Program-made: the position numbers and the translations under genes | The notes under the pieces: model-generated | The model's input: the letters and a program-made list of their open reading frames with translations, nothing else | Databases searched by the model: none | Told to the model about the DNA's origin: nothing | IMG/VR virus record: IMGVR_UViG_3300020578_000385 | Location: 1 to 25,622 of that record | Reading direction: 5' to 3' (one strand) | DNA length: 25,622 bases | Source of the DNA: a virus | Shown: one piece after another, positions 8,839 to 16,358 of the stretch | Layout of the letters: each line of letters begins with the position of its first letter | Position numbering within the stretch: position 1 is the stretch's first letter

Positions 8839-11718
8839 CTATCTCTGCCCAAGCACAGCAGAGTGAAGAGAGTTGATATCGTATGGATTGCGCAGCCGCA
8901 GTGCCCCGCCGCCGCCTACACCGAACGCTTCACTCAAAGAAGTATTTGCAGCGGTACTCCCAGATTGAGAAAGTAATACATTGAAATTAGATAATGGAGA
9001 TGCTGGTTGGCGTACTGGTGCTACTGGTCTAGTTCCTGGTTTAGTTCCTGATGGTACTGCCGCGGTGCTGCCACGTCGGTTCGTTTGAGTTCCTGGAACT
9101 ACTGGTGCTGCAGAACCAGGAGATCCAGAAGGGGCACCAGGAGTCGCTGTGGACGCTGAAGCAACGGCGGTGGCGTTTGGATTTGCCTGGTAAGCGGCAT
9201 TAGCGCCATTAATGGCAGCAATTAATTTATCATCAGGAACTTTTTGTAATCCAATCCATTCATTTCTGAAGTTAGTTGCATTTGCTCCAGTTTTTAATCT
9301 GTATTTAATCAAAGCAATACCAAGTTTATCTTGAGTTACCGCATCATATAAATCCGTTGGTTGTACTCCAGTATCACCATAGTTTCCATTCATTAATCCT
9401 TTAAGTGTGCTAGCAATAATTTGGTATCTACCAGTAGCATGTAGATCTCCTGATGCTTGTAAGCTCATTACCTCAGCAACAGTTCTCTGTGTCAATGGTT
9501 TTATTACACCACCAATAGCAACCTCGGCAGAATTACCAGAACCATGAGCAACTGTTCCGCCAGCACTACCACCTCTATTGAATGCTTCATATCCACCACT
9601 ACTAGTGCTTTCAACACCAGCAATAAGATCTAGCATATCTTTATAGGCACCAGCATCAGAAGCAGCAGATCCTCTAGTGCCAGATTGTCCTTCACTTCCC
9701 CCATCATCTTCATCTTCACCACGAAGAAATGATCCAATCTTCTTAATCAATCCAAGTATTCCACCTTCCTCTTGATTTGGTTCTTGAATATTGTTAAGGT
9801 TTTTCCCAACTTTAGTAGTAATATTGAATTCTGGTTTGCCATAAACTTTTGCTAAAGGTCCAATTATCTGCTGAACAAAAGGTTTTACAGCACCCGCAGC
9901 AGGACCAGCATTTTGTATTACTTTATCAGTTACCCCCAGTATGGTAGAAATAGAAGTTTTTACTGGGTCCGATCCCATTCCAACTAAAGAAGATAAATCC
10001 AAAGGTTGCCCTGGTGAAGTAACAAGTTCAGGACCAGCTTCGCCTACCATTGCTGGTACACCACCATTAGATAATTTAATCATACCACCTTCAGACATTT
10101 TCTTTTGCTTGCCACCAAAAATATCAAATATATCTTTTCCAAGTAATGCTAAATCAGTAACCCACGAAACAGCGGTGCCAGCAACAGGTATAGCATCAGC
10201 ACCTGCTCCGAAAGCAGCAATACCAGCACCAACTTTATCACCCCTGGCTGCTCGATCAGCAGCATCAGCAGCGCCAACAGCAGCGCCTACACCAGGAACA
10301 GCTTTTCCTCCAAAAGCACCAAATGCTTTACCCAATCTCATAATTTTAGGATTATCAGCAATAAACTTTCCAACTTTAGTTATTCCTGATTGCCCAGCAC
10401 GAAGTAATTTGCCACCCTGATCACCTAAAAATTTACTAACACTCTTTCCTTTATCAACAAAAAAGTTTTTAGCTCTATTACCTTGTTCAGCAATACCTTT
10501 TCCAATGTTTCTTGTAGCGTTATTAAATTTTCTTCTAGCTAATCTTCTTCTTACTCCTGGTCTTCTACTTCTACGGGGGTTTCGATCTGGTAAATCTATA
10601 TCAATGCCTCCACCACCACCTTCATCATCACACTCACAGTCATCACCATTGTCACCAGAAATAAAATCCATCGCCCTTTGAACTAATCCTTTACCTTCTT
10701 TTTGTTTAGAATATGGATCGGAATATTTGACACTACCCGATAGATCAGATCCTTTTTCCAAAGAGGCTTCACGAGCAGCATTTTCATTTTGTTCTGCTTG
10801 TTTTTTCTGTACGTTTAATTGTGTCTGCTTTATTTTATTTAAAGTTTTTCTTAATATATTATTTTCTTTAATAGATTCCTTTACAGTTGTAAATCTATCA
10901 GATATAATTTCCGAAATAGTATTCTCTTGTTTTGATACTGATATAGATTGATCTTTGGTTTCACTTAGATCAGATAATTTTTTATTTACTCGTTCAAAAC
11001 TCTTTTGTAATTTGCCAACATAATCTTTAACACATTGACCAATAGACCTGTCCACTACAGTAACGTACTTATTAGTGTCAAATAAAGATGGTTGTGTATA
11101 AGGTGTACTAACAGATGAAGCAGAAGCAACTTTAGGTTGATCTGTTGGTGGTTTAATATTTTTTAATGCAGCAGCAAATCTATCTCCTTTATTTGAAGAT
11201 GGATCCTGTTCTTCTGTTGGGTCGGATGAAAATGTTCCTTTCGTTCTATTAATTAAGTCACCACCAAATTCAAATCCTAATGCTTGCTTTAAGAAAAATC
11301 CTTTTGGTTTTGTTTCTTCACCTCTTTCCTTAGCATTTTTTCTTGCTGTTGCTGCCAAAGAAAATGATGATGATATTTTACGTCCTAAGAACTCGGCAAA
11401 ACTAGAATCTTTTTTCTCTATAGGTTTGTAACGATAAACCTTTATCTTTATTTTCTTTACTTTTACTTCTTTTACTTTCTTTGGTTTTTTTAGTTTAACA
11501 GGTGGAGGTGGTGCCTGAACATCCGCTATAAGTTTATCTAAATTTTTATCAAAAGCATTTGCCATCCTCTCAGCGAGATCATCACTGGGAGCATTTACAT
11601 CTATGGTAACTGGTTGCTTTTCATTATTACTTTGCACCTCAGAAATAGAGAGTACAACATTTCTTTCTTCCAGTTCTTCTCCTTTTTTATCTTCAGGTTT
11701 CGTTTCTTCTGGATTCAT
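8839..11718 (-). CDS. tape-measure-like virion protein with muramidase/transglycosylase domain
   Basis: 959 aa. The N-terminus is charged, with a run of alternating Lys-rich residues around 75-95. It then has the blocks shared with its 753-aa neighbour (FGGDLINRTKGTFS, SGSVKYSDPY, GVRRRLARRKFNN). Ala/Gly-rich hydrophobic helices span about 460-530. MIKLSNGGVPAMVGEAGPEL near 555 is the VGExGPEL signature common near tape-measure C-termini. Residues about 690-830 look like a lysozyme-fold domain: AGVES with candidate catalytic Glu703, then HATGRYQIIASTLKGLM. The tail is Ala/Pro/Thr-rich. It lies 2 nt after the frameshift extension of gp26, the normal place for a tape-measure gene. Confidence 0.65.
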   Translation of the reverse strand: MNPEETKPEDKKGEELEERNVVLSISEVQSNNEKQPVTIDVNAPSDDLAERMANAFDKNLDKLIADVQAPPPPVKLKKPKKVKEVKVKKIKIKVYRYKPIEKKDSSFAEFLGRKISSSFSLAATARKNAKERGEETKPKGFFLKQALGFEFGGDLINRTKGTFSSDPTEEQDPSSNKGDRFAAALKNIKPPTDQPKVASASSVSTPYTQPSLFDTNKYVTVVDRSIGQCVKDYVGKLQKSFERVNKKLSDLSETKDQSISVSKQENTISEIISDRFTTVKESIKENNILRKTLNKIKQTQLNVQKKQAEQNENAAREASLEKGSDLSGSVKYSDPYSKQKEGKGLVQRAMDFISGDNGDDCECDDEGGGGGIDIDLPDRNPRRSRRPGVRRRLARRKFNNATRNIGKGIAEQGNRAKNFFVDKGKSVSKFLGDQGGKLLRAGQSGITKVGKFIADNPKIMRLGKAFGAFGGKAVPGVGAAVGAADAADRAARGDKVGAGIAAFGAGADAIPVAGTAVSWVTDLALLGKDIFDIFGGKQKKMSEGGMIKLSNGGVPAMVGEAGPELVTSPGQPLDLSSLVGMGSDPVKTSISTILGVTDKVIQNAGPAAGAVKPFVQQIIGPLAKVYGKPEFNITTKVGKNLNNIQEPNQEEGGILGLIKKIGSFLRGEDEDDGGSEGQSGTRGSAASDAGAYKDMLDLIAGVESTSSGGYEAFNRGGSAGGTVAHGSGNSAEVAIGGVIKPLTQRTVAEVMSLQASGDLHATGRYQIIASTLKGLMNGNYGDTGVQPTDLYDAVTQDKLGIALIKYRLKTGANATNFRNEWIGLQKVPDDKLIAAINGANAAYQANPNATAVASASTATPGAPSGSPGSAAPVVPGTQTNRRGSTAAVPSGTKPGTRPVAPVRQPASPLSNFNVLLSQSGSTAANTSLSEAFGVGGGGALRLRNPYDINSLHSAVLGQR

Positions 11719-11720
11719 CT

Positions 11721-11903
11721 CTACTGAGCAGCTTTTTGTTGATCTTCTTTTTCTTTAATGTACTGATTTAATAAAGAGATGTATATAGTTCTTTCCCATG
11801 GCATCATATTTTCAATCTCTGTCAAGCTATATTTATGTTCCTCCATGAGAGTAAAGTTTGTTCTATAATAGTTCTCTAGATTATTGTAGAACAAACTTAT
11901 CCG
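11721..11903 (-). CDS. -1 frame extension of the gp26-like tail chaperone (60 codons, frameshift product)
   Basis: This is the -1 reading frame entered after the slippery site at 11903-11909. It is open from CGG (11901-11903) to TAG (11721-11723) and adds 60 residues, giving a predicted fusion of 297 aa. Its C-terminal part (MEEHKYSLTEIENMMPWERT and on) is helical and charged, and resembles the MxPWER-type segment I associate with the T part of GT tail chaperones. The only internal ATG (11844-11846, 41 aa) has no Shine-Dalgarno sequence, arguing against independent translation. It ends 2 nt before the 959-aa gene. Confidence 0.75.
   Translation of the reverse strand, partial: RISLFYNNLENYYRTNFTLMEEHKYSLTEIENMMPWERTIYISLLNQYIKEKEDQQKAAQ
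11854..11898 (-). promoter_or_regulatory. hairpin stimulating -1 frameshifting
   Basis: A perfect 12-bp inverted repeat (11854-11865 with 11887-11898; minus-strand arms AAGTTTGTTCTA and TAGAACAAACTT) encloses 21 nt. Four further pairs are possible inside after one mismatch. The stem begins 4 nt after the slippery heptamer, close to the usual spacing for frameshift-stimulating structures. The zero-frame stop codon sits at its base. Confidence 0.75.
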
Positions 11904-12613
11904 AAAAAAGATTGTAAACCCTCCAAGGTATACGTTGATTCCACACCTGTTGAAGGATTAGTTACAGAGAATTGATGACGTAACACAGGCATTGTATCAA
12001 AGAAATTTTGAATCTTTTCAAATTGCTGCTGTGTAAATGCTTCTATAAAAGAAACCAATTCTTTTCTTGTTGTAGTAGAAGAATCCCAAACTTCATCTCC
12101 CTGAAAAACTTGATCAATACAACCTGCTAGCATATCAAATACTTGATCAGTTGTATCTAAATCTTTCTCCAGCAATGTGATATTAATAAAATTATTCATG
12201 GCAGGATACTTCATTACAATACCAATTGTATCGTCAACCATAATTTTATTTGTATGTCCTTCTGGTTTAAAAACTTCAATATCATTTAAGTTAATAATAA
12301 CATCAACTACAGTTTGTTGATCATCTGAACATGTAACTTTCATTGATACTTCTTCACCAGCAGAAGCAGCTCTAATTTTTAAAAACAAATATTCTAAATC
12401 AAAACTAGGGAGGTCTTCTATCTTAATTCTAGCTTGAATACAACTTTTCAGAATATCTTTTACAGCATTTGTAATTTCTTTTTCATCTTCAGATTCCATT
12501 GCCATCAATAGAATTTTTTCTTCTCTGACTAGAAATGGTCTATATTTAATTTTTTTTCCTGTAGATGGCAACTCAAGTTCATAAGTTGGTACAGTGGGCT
12601 TTGGTAAAGGCAT
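11897..12613 (-). CDS. 26: gp26-like baseplate/tail assembly protein (zero-frame product of a frameshifting gene)
   Basis: 238 aa, close to T4 gp26 (208 aa). The family resemblance lies in the opening: LPSTGKKIKYRPFLVREEKILLMA, then KEITNAVKDILKSCIQ and DLEYLFLKIRA. In T4 the family acts in baseplate hub assembly. Here its position, after a tube-like gene and directly before a tape-measure-like gene, matches tail-assembly chaperones. The last codons TCT TTT TTC GGA TAA contain the slippery heptamer T TTT TTC, so a minority of ribosomes should make a longer fusion with the -1 extension. A GATAAATA late motif lies upstream. Confidence 0.75.
   Translation of the reverse strand: MPLPKPTVPTYELELPSTGKKIKYRPFLVREEKILLMAMESEDEKEITNAVKDILKSCIQARIKIEDLPSFDLEYLFLKIRAASAGEEVSMKVTCSDDQQTVVDVIINLNDIEVFKPEGHTNKIMVDDTIGIVMKYPAMNNFINITLLEKDLDTTDQVFDMLAGCIDQVFQGDEVWDSSTTTRKELVSFIEAFTQQQFEKIQNFFDTMPVLRHQFSVTNPSTGVESTYTLEGLQSFFG
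11903..11909 (-). promoter_or_regulatory. slippery heptamer T TTT TTC for programmed -1 frameshift
   Basis: In the zero frame of the gp26-like gene the codons are TCT TTT TTC GGA TAA, so the heptamer T TTT TTC fits the X XXY YYZ rule in phase. It lies 3 nt before the stop codon. P2 uses the similar T TTT TTG in its E/E' chaperone genes. Confidence 0.8.
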
Positions 12614-12635
12614 AGCAATTAATCACTCGTAATAA

Positions 12636-12643
12636 TATTTATC
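12636..12643 (-). promoter_or_regulatory. putative late promoter GATAAATA
   Basis: GATAAATA on the minus strand overlaps the stop codon of the tube-like gene and lies 22 nt upstream of the gp26-like start. It differs by one base from the T4 late consensus TATAAATA. Confidence 0.5.
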
Positions 12644-13424
12644 CAGCGTAAGCACGTATATTATTGTAGTTAATAAAATGTCTGGCGTAGTAAAAATTAG
12701 CAGAAACTTTTGTTACTTGAGAAGCACCATATGATAATGGAGTAGCGTCAATACTATAGGGAAAACAATCAATCATATTATAGCACATCGAAGCTCTTCC
12801 GTTGGGAGCATTTTTACTTTTCTCTGTTTTTGTTATTAAAATATTAGATAGATATGTGTTTGGGTAATTTAGTCTCACAGTTCTGGCGTAACTTCCTGGG
12901 GAATTATTACTTCCTGGTGTATTAGCATTGCCACCCCCAGCACCAGCACCACTCTTAAGATCATTTAAATTTTTAGGTGAACCAAAATAATTTCCAGAAA
13001 CTTTATTATCTTGTGTATCAAATTCCTGGAATATAAAACCGTACCATATTTCTAAAAATTTTAATGGTGTCATGTTAGCATCACACATCCACGACATTTG
13101 AAAGTCAGAATATAATTTTGTGTGGGGATAGTTTACTTGTCCTTCTCCTAATAATCTTCCTGTAATCTGCCCCGTTGCTGCTTGTATATTTGGTAGTTGT
13201 GCTTCATCACAAAACAATTTAACAACAGCACCAGTATCTGTCGGATTAGTAGAGTTTAATACCCCGCTACTAGTCTTTATTCCATAAGAATCCATTCTTG
13301 ATGCTAATGCTGATGGCAATCTAAACTCCACATCAAAATTATTGCTGTAGGACATGCCTCCGTTTTTAGCAATAGTTTCAATGAAAGAACTTATTGATTT
13401 GTTTGTAGTTTGTAAATTTGCCAC
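12639..13424 (-). CDS. tail-tube-fold baseplate protein (gp54/gp19-like)
   Basis: 261 aa from a GTG start. The core VVKLFCDEAQLP, then NYPHTKLYSDFQMSW and MTPLKFLEIWYGFIF, matches the pattern of the T4 tail-tube family (gp19 and the tube-initiator gp54). A Gly/Asn/Ser-rich insert sits at about residues 165-190 of this form. Such proteins nucleate or form the inner tail tube on the baseplate. An ATG at 13493 would extend it by 23 residues, but that start lies upstream of the late promoter motifs at 13445-13458 and inside divergent gp4. The GTG at 13422-13424 is therefore preferred, although its Shine-Dalgarno sequence is weak. Whether it is gp54 or a gp19 relative cannot be settled here. Confidence 0.65.
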   Translation of the reverse strand: MANLQTTNKSISSFIETIAKNGGMSYSNNFDVEFRLPSALASRMDSYGIKTSSGVLNSTNPTDTGAVVKLFCDEAQLPNIQAATGQITGRLLGEGQVNYPHTKLYSDFQMSWMCDANMTPLKFLEIWYGFIFQEFDTQDNKVSGNYFGSPKNLNDLKSGAGAGGGNANTPGSNNSPGSYARTVRLNYPNTYLSNILITKTEKSKNAPNGRASMCYNMIDCFPYSIDATPLSYGASQVTKVSANFYYARHFINYNNIRAYAG

Positions 13425-13425
13425 T

Positions 13426-13432
13426 CTAAATA
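13426..13432 (+). promoter_or_regulatory. putative late promoter CTAAATA for gp4-gp53 operon
   Basis: CTAAATA on the plus strand lies 23 nt upstream of the gp4 ATG and matches the motif upstream of the 753-aa gene. It is part of a 60-bp divergent control region shared with the tail operon. Confidence 0.45.
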
Positions 13433-13444
13433 TATGTGAGGGTT

Positions 13445-13458
13445 TATTTATATTTATG
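13445..13458 (-). promoter_or_regulatory. two overlapping late promoter motifs, TATAAATA and CATAAATA
   Basis: On the minus strand TATAAATA (13445-13452) and CATAAATA (13451-13458) overlap. They point at the tube-like gene with GTG start at 13424, predicting a leader of roughly 15 nt. The second copy overlaps the ATG of gp4 on the other strand. Confidence 0.65.
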
Positions 13459-13893
13459 GCATACTCTGGAACATATAAACCTACCAATCCCAAAAAGTAT
13501 AAAGGTGATCCAACTAGGATTATCTATCGTTCGATGTGGGAACGAAAGTTTATGGTATTTTGTGACACAAATTCCAACATCATTGAGTGGGGGAGTGAAG
13601 AAGTAATAGTGCCTTATCGTTGTCCAACTGATGGGAAATTCCATAGATATTATCCCGACTTTTACATTAAAGTAAAGAGCAAAGATAATACTCTTACAAA
13701 ATATATCATAGAGATTAAACCAAAAAGACAAGTCATTGGACCCAATGAAAAACCAAACAAAAAAACTGCTGCTTGGAAAAGAGAAGTCCTAACCTTTTTA
13801 AAGAATAAAGCTAAGTGGGAAGCGGCAAAGGACTTCTGTGAGGATCGGCAGATGAAATTTTTGATACTCACCGAAGACCACTTAGGAGTATAG
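13456..13893 (+). CDS. 4: gp4 head completion protein
   Basis: 145 aa, close to T4 gp4 (150 aa), which completes the head before tail joining. It shows a TnsA/restriction-like nuclease pattern: SMWERKFM (Glu29), HRYYPDFY (Asp68) and IIEIKPKR (Glu86, Lys88). I chose ATG 13456 (MAYSGTYKPT), not the ATG 34 codons upstream, because the shorter form matches the family length and begins after the CTAAATA motif and a GAGGG tract. It opens the plus-strand operon gp4, 235-aa gene, gp48, gp53, and is 2 nt from the next gene. Confidence 0.8.
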   Translation: MAYSGTYKPTNPKKYKGDPTRIIYRSMWERKFMVFCDTNSNIIEWGSEEVIVPYRCPTDGKFHRYYPDFYIKVKSKDNTLTKYIIEIKPKRQVIGPNEKPNKKTAAWKREVLTFLKNKAKWEAAKDFCEDRQMKFLILTEDHLGV

Positions 13894-13895
13894 AA

Positions 13896-14603
13896 ATGGC
13901 AAGAAAAAAATCTTCTACTTCTGGGATGGGATTTAATCCCACTCCTAGAAAAGTTGATACATCAAAAGGATACACAACTTTATTCGAAAGAGTAAGCGAA
14001 GCAACTGGAGGGGAGAAAAAAGGATTGAGTTGGTATAAACAAACCGTCAATACCTTAGCATCACAATTTAAAAAAGAACCAGAAAAATTAATTAGAGAAG
14101 AAAGAAAAGATCTTTTAGATGAAGAAGAATTTGAAGATGAAAATATGCTCAGACGTAGAGCAATCATGGGGCATTTATATTTCTTTGAATACGAAGCGAA
14201 GATGAAATATCTTCCTTACTATGATAAGTTTCCTTTGGTATATGTATTAAAGAGTACAGGAGATTATATCATTGGTGCTAATTTACATTACATAGAACCA
14301 AAGAAAAGGATACCAATCATCAATAAGTTAAAGCAAGGGAAGATTGATATACCCAAGGTTTGTGTTCATAAATATATAAATGATCATGTAAAAAGTTTGT
14401 TCGTTGATTTAGCGAGCCTAGAATGGGAGACTAGTATTCTCTTACCTGTCGAAGATTTTGTAACTACATCTGGGTCTGGAAAAATTTCTTATAATAGACA
14501 ACTGGTTTGGAATGAAACCAACGAAAAATACACAGATAGATTAAAAGGTCAACGTGTCATTAAAGGATATGGCAACTCAGGAGATATAGAGAAGGTTAAA
14601 TAA
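13896..14603 (+). CDS. conserved T4-like phage protein of unknown role, 235 aa
   Basis: The N-terminal 30 residues are basic and flexible (MARKKSSTSGMGFNPTPRKV). After an acidic helix (about 65-88) comes a conserved-looking core: RRRAIMGHLYFFEYEAKMK, FPLVYVLKSTGDYIIGANLHYI and ending with YGNSGDIEKV. The pattern FPLV followed about 15 residues later by G-NLHYI recurs in T4-like phages near head/tail completion genes. I considered a gp2-type DNA-end protector but cannot support it. The gene overlaps the gp48 start by one base (TAATG), so translation is probably coupled with the virion genes. Confidence 0.6.
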   Translation: MARKKSSTSGMGFNPTPRKVDTSKGYTTLFERVSEATGGEKKGLSWYKQTVNTLASQFKKEPEKLIREERKDLLDEEEFEDENMLRRRAIMGHLYFFEYEAKMKYLPYYDKFPLVYVLKSTGDYIIGANLHYIEPKKRIPIINKLKQGKIDIPKVCVHKYINDHVKSLFVDLASLEWETSILLPVEDFVTTSGSGKISYNRQLVWNETNEKYTDRLKGQRVIKGYGNSGDIEKVK

Positions 14604-15661
14604 TGCCAGTTACACTTAGTTTCAACGGAGCAAATCCTACAGGATCGGGAACATTAAGATATCCCAAAGTTTTGTATGAATCACATACTGACTATGTACG
14701 TTTTGATTTTTACAAATACAAACCACCTTTTAGTGCTATAGCAGGAGCTACACCAGCTGTTAATGCTGCTACTGGAGCACCTGCTCCTGCAGCAGGCGGT
14801 GGATTGTCAAATTATAATGCCTCATCTGAGGGTTTGGAAAAAGCTGCTGGTCTAGAAACCATACTTTTGTATATGCCAGAAGATATTAGTACTGGTACTT
14901 CAATTGAATGGACAGGTAAAGGATTTAGTAATGTGGCAGCAGATATTTTACGAGGTTCTAGCATCCCAAATGGCACAGCAACTGCTGGTGGTGGCGCTGC
15001 TGCTGTAACTCAAGCAATTACTGCCGCTGGGCAAAGAGGAGCAAGTATAGCGGCAGATGCCCTAGCAAAAGCAATCAATGGTTTACCTGGGGGAATCGGT
15101 GGTGACGTTAATATGCAGGATATTCTTGGTGGTGTAGGAGGAGTAATTTTAAATCCAAATACAGAATTAATGTTTGGTGGTTTTGGTTTAAGATCATTTA
15201 GTTTAAAATTTAAAATGTCTCCCAGAAGTAAAGAAGAAGCAATAGAAATTAAAAAAATATGTAACTCATTTAGAATAGCATCTTTACCAGAATATGGTCA
15301 AAGTCCTTCTGGTGTTTTCGGTGGGGCTGATAAATTTTTAGCCTTTTTCACAAATCCAGGTGGGCAAGGTGGTACTAGTGATGGAGCAGCAGATGATAAT
15401 AAAAATTATATTGGTGTTCCTAATCTATGTCGAGTAACTTTTATGAGCGGTTCAAATCCCAACAGATACATAGCACAATATAAAGCGTGTGCTATAAATA
15501 GTGTTGATATAAATTACACACCTGATGGATCTTATGCTACATTTGGTGGTAATGTAGGTGCTGACGAAAGATCTCCTGTAGCAACAGAATTAGCAATAAG
15601 TTTCACGGAAACAAAACTATTATACAGATCAGAAGTATCAATAGATGGAGGATCATTCTGA
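14603..15661 (+). CDS. 48: gp48-like baseplate tail-tube cap protein
   Basis: 352 aa, close to T4 gp48 (364 aa). The opening TLRYPKVLYESHTDYVRFDFYKY, followed by LLYMPEDISTGTSIEWTGKG, matches cyanophage gp48. The C-terminal half has tube-fold-like elements: LMFGGFGLRSFSLKFKMSPR, NLCRVTFMSGS and a late INYTPDGSYATF strand. The middle is Ala/Gly-rich. In T4, gp48 caps the baseplate and starts the tail tube with gp54. It overlaps the upstream gene (TAATG) and gp53 (TGATG), implying tight translational coupling. Confidence 0.75.
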   Translation: MPVTLSFNGANPTGSGTLRYPKVLYESHTDYVRFDFYKYKPPFSAIAGATPAVNAATGAPAPAAGGGLSNYNASSEGLEKAAGLETILLYMPEDISTGTSIEWTGKGFSNVAADILRGSSIPNGTATAGGGAAAVTQAITAAGQRGASIAADALAKAINGLPGGIGGDVNMQDILGGVGGVILNPNTELMFGGFGLRSFSLKFKMSPRSKEEAIEIKKICNSFRIASLPEYGQSPSGVFGGADKFLAFFTNPGGQGGTSDGAADDNKNYIGVPNLCRVTFMSGSNPNRYIAQYKACAINSVDINYTPDGSYATFGGNVGADERSPVATELAISFTETKLLYRSEVSIDGGSF

Positions 15662-16326
15662 TGTACTTTGGCAACATACCCTATGTAAAATACGATACAA
15701 AACCAACTAAGTATCCTTTTTCTGAATCGGATTACGTTATCGCCAAAAACTTTTTTAGAAGATACAAAATAAATCCAGATGCTTTTTCATATACAGTAGT
15801 ATTTAAAAAATATATTTTAAAAGATGGAGAAAGGTTAGATACCGTAGCAAAAAAAGCATACGGTAATCAGTTTTATGATTGGATTATTGTTTTGACAAAC
15901 AACATGATCAATCCTTTATTTGATATGCCATTATCAGAAAATTCATTAAAAAAATTCTGTGAATCTCAATACGAAGATCCATACTCATCAATAAAACATT
16001 ACAAAACTATTAGTAACGAGGCTCAAATCTCAGCATTTAATAGAGTTATTATCAAAGGTGATCAAATAGTAGATGAAACATTCTACAATTCATCTCACAA
16101 AAAATTTAATCAATCCACAAATTCAGTTGAGTCATTCCTTGGTGAGGTGTTATCTACACCAATAACATTTTTTGATTATGAAGTGGAACAGAACGAAAAG
16201 AAAAGAGAAATATATTTACTCAAACCGAAATATTTAAATACCTTCATAGAAGATTTTAGAAAAACAAATTTATATTCATCTTCAACAGACACTATCAATA
16301 GTAAAGTTAAGAAAACTGGAGTATAA
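15661..16326 (+). CDS. 53: gp53 baseplate wedge protein
   Basis: 221 aa, slightly longer than T4 gp53 (196 aa). Its opening (YFGNIPYVKYDTKPTKYPFS) fits the family. A LysM-like segment at about 48-82 (YILKDGERLDTVAKKAYG, WIIVLTNNMINP) is the clearest feature. In T4, gp53 helps join wedges into the six-fold baseplate. The ATG overlaps the gp48 stop (TGATG). It is the last gene of the plus-strand operon and is followed directly by a GC-rich terminator. Confidence 0.8.
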   Translation: MYFGNIPYVKYDTKPTKYPFSESDYVIAKNFFRRYKINPDAFSYTVVFKKYILKDGERLDTVAKKAYGNQFYDWIIVLTNNMINPLFDMPLSENSLKKFCESQYEDPYSSIKHYKTISNEAQISAFNRVIIKGDQIVDETFYNSSHKKFNQSTNSVESFLGEVLSTPITFFDYEVEQNEKKREIYLLKPKYLNTFIEDFRKTNLYSSSTDTINSKVKKTGV

Positions 16327-16355
16327 AAAAGGGGGGCGTAAACCCCCCTTTACTT
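16325..16355. terminator. bidirectional rho-independent terminator
   Basis: A-tract, GGGGGG (16331-16336), 6-nt loop, CCCCCC (16343-16348), then a T-rich stretch. It works on both strands: it ends the gp4-gp53 operon on plus and gp32 on minus, which converge here with only 32 nt between coding ends. Confidence 0.85.
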
Positions 16356-16358
16356 TTA

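Noticed and set aside
9941-10420. Plus-strand 159-aa ORF rich in Ala and Pro
   Set aside because: Antisense shadow of the Ala/Gly-rich helices of the 959-aa gene.
13456-13893. gp4 as a homing endonuclease
   Set aside because: The nuclease-like Glu/Asp/Glu-x-Lys pattern and length match the gp4 head-completion family, and gene order with gp48 and gp53 fits virion assembly.
14367-14374. CATAAATA late-like motif on plus strand
   Set aside because: It lies inside the 235-aa coding sequence, more than 220 nt before the next start, and the downstream genes are already coupled in an operon.
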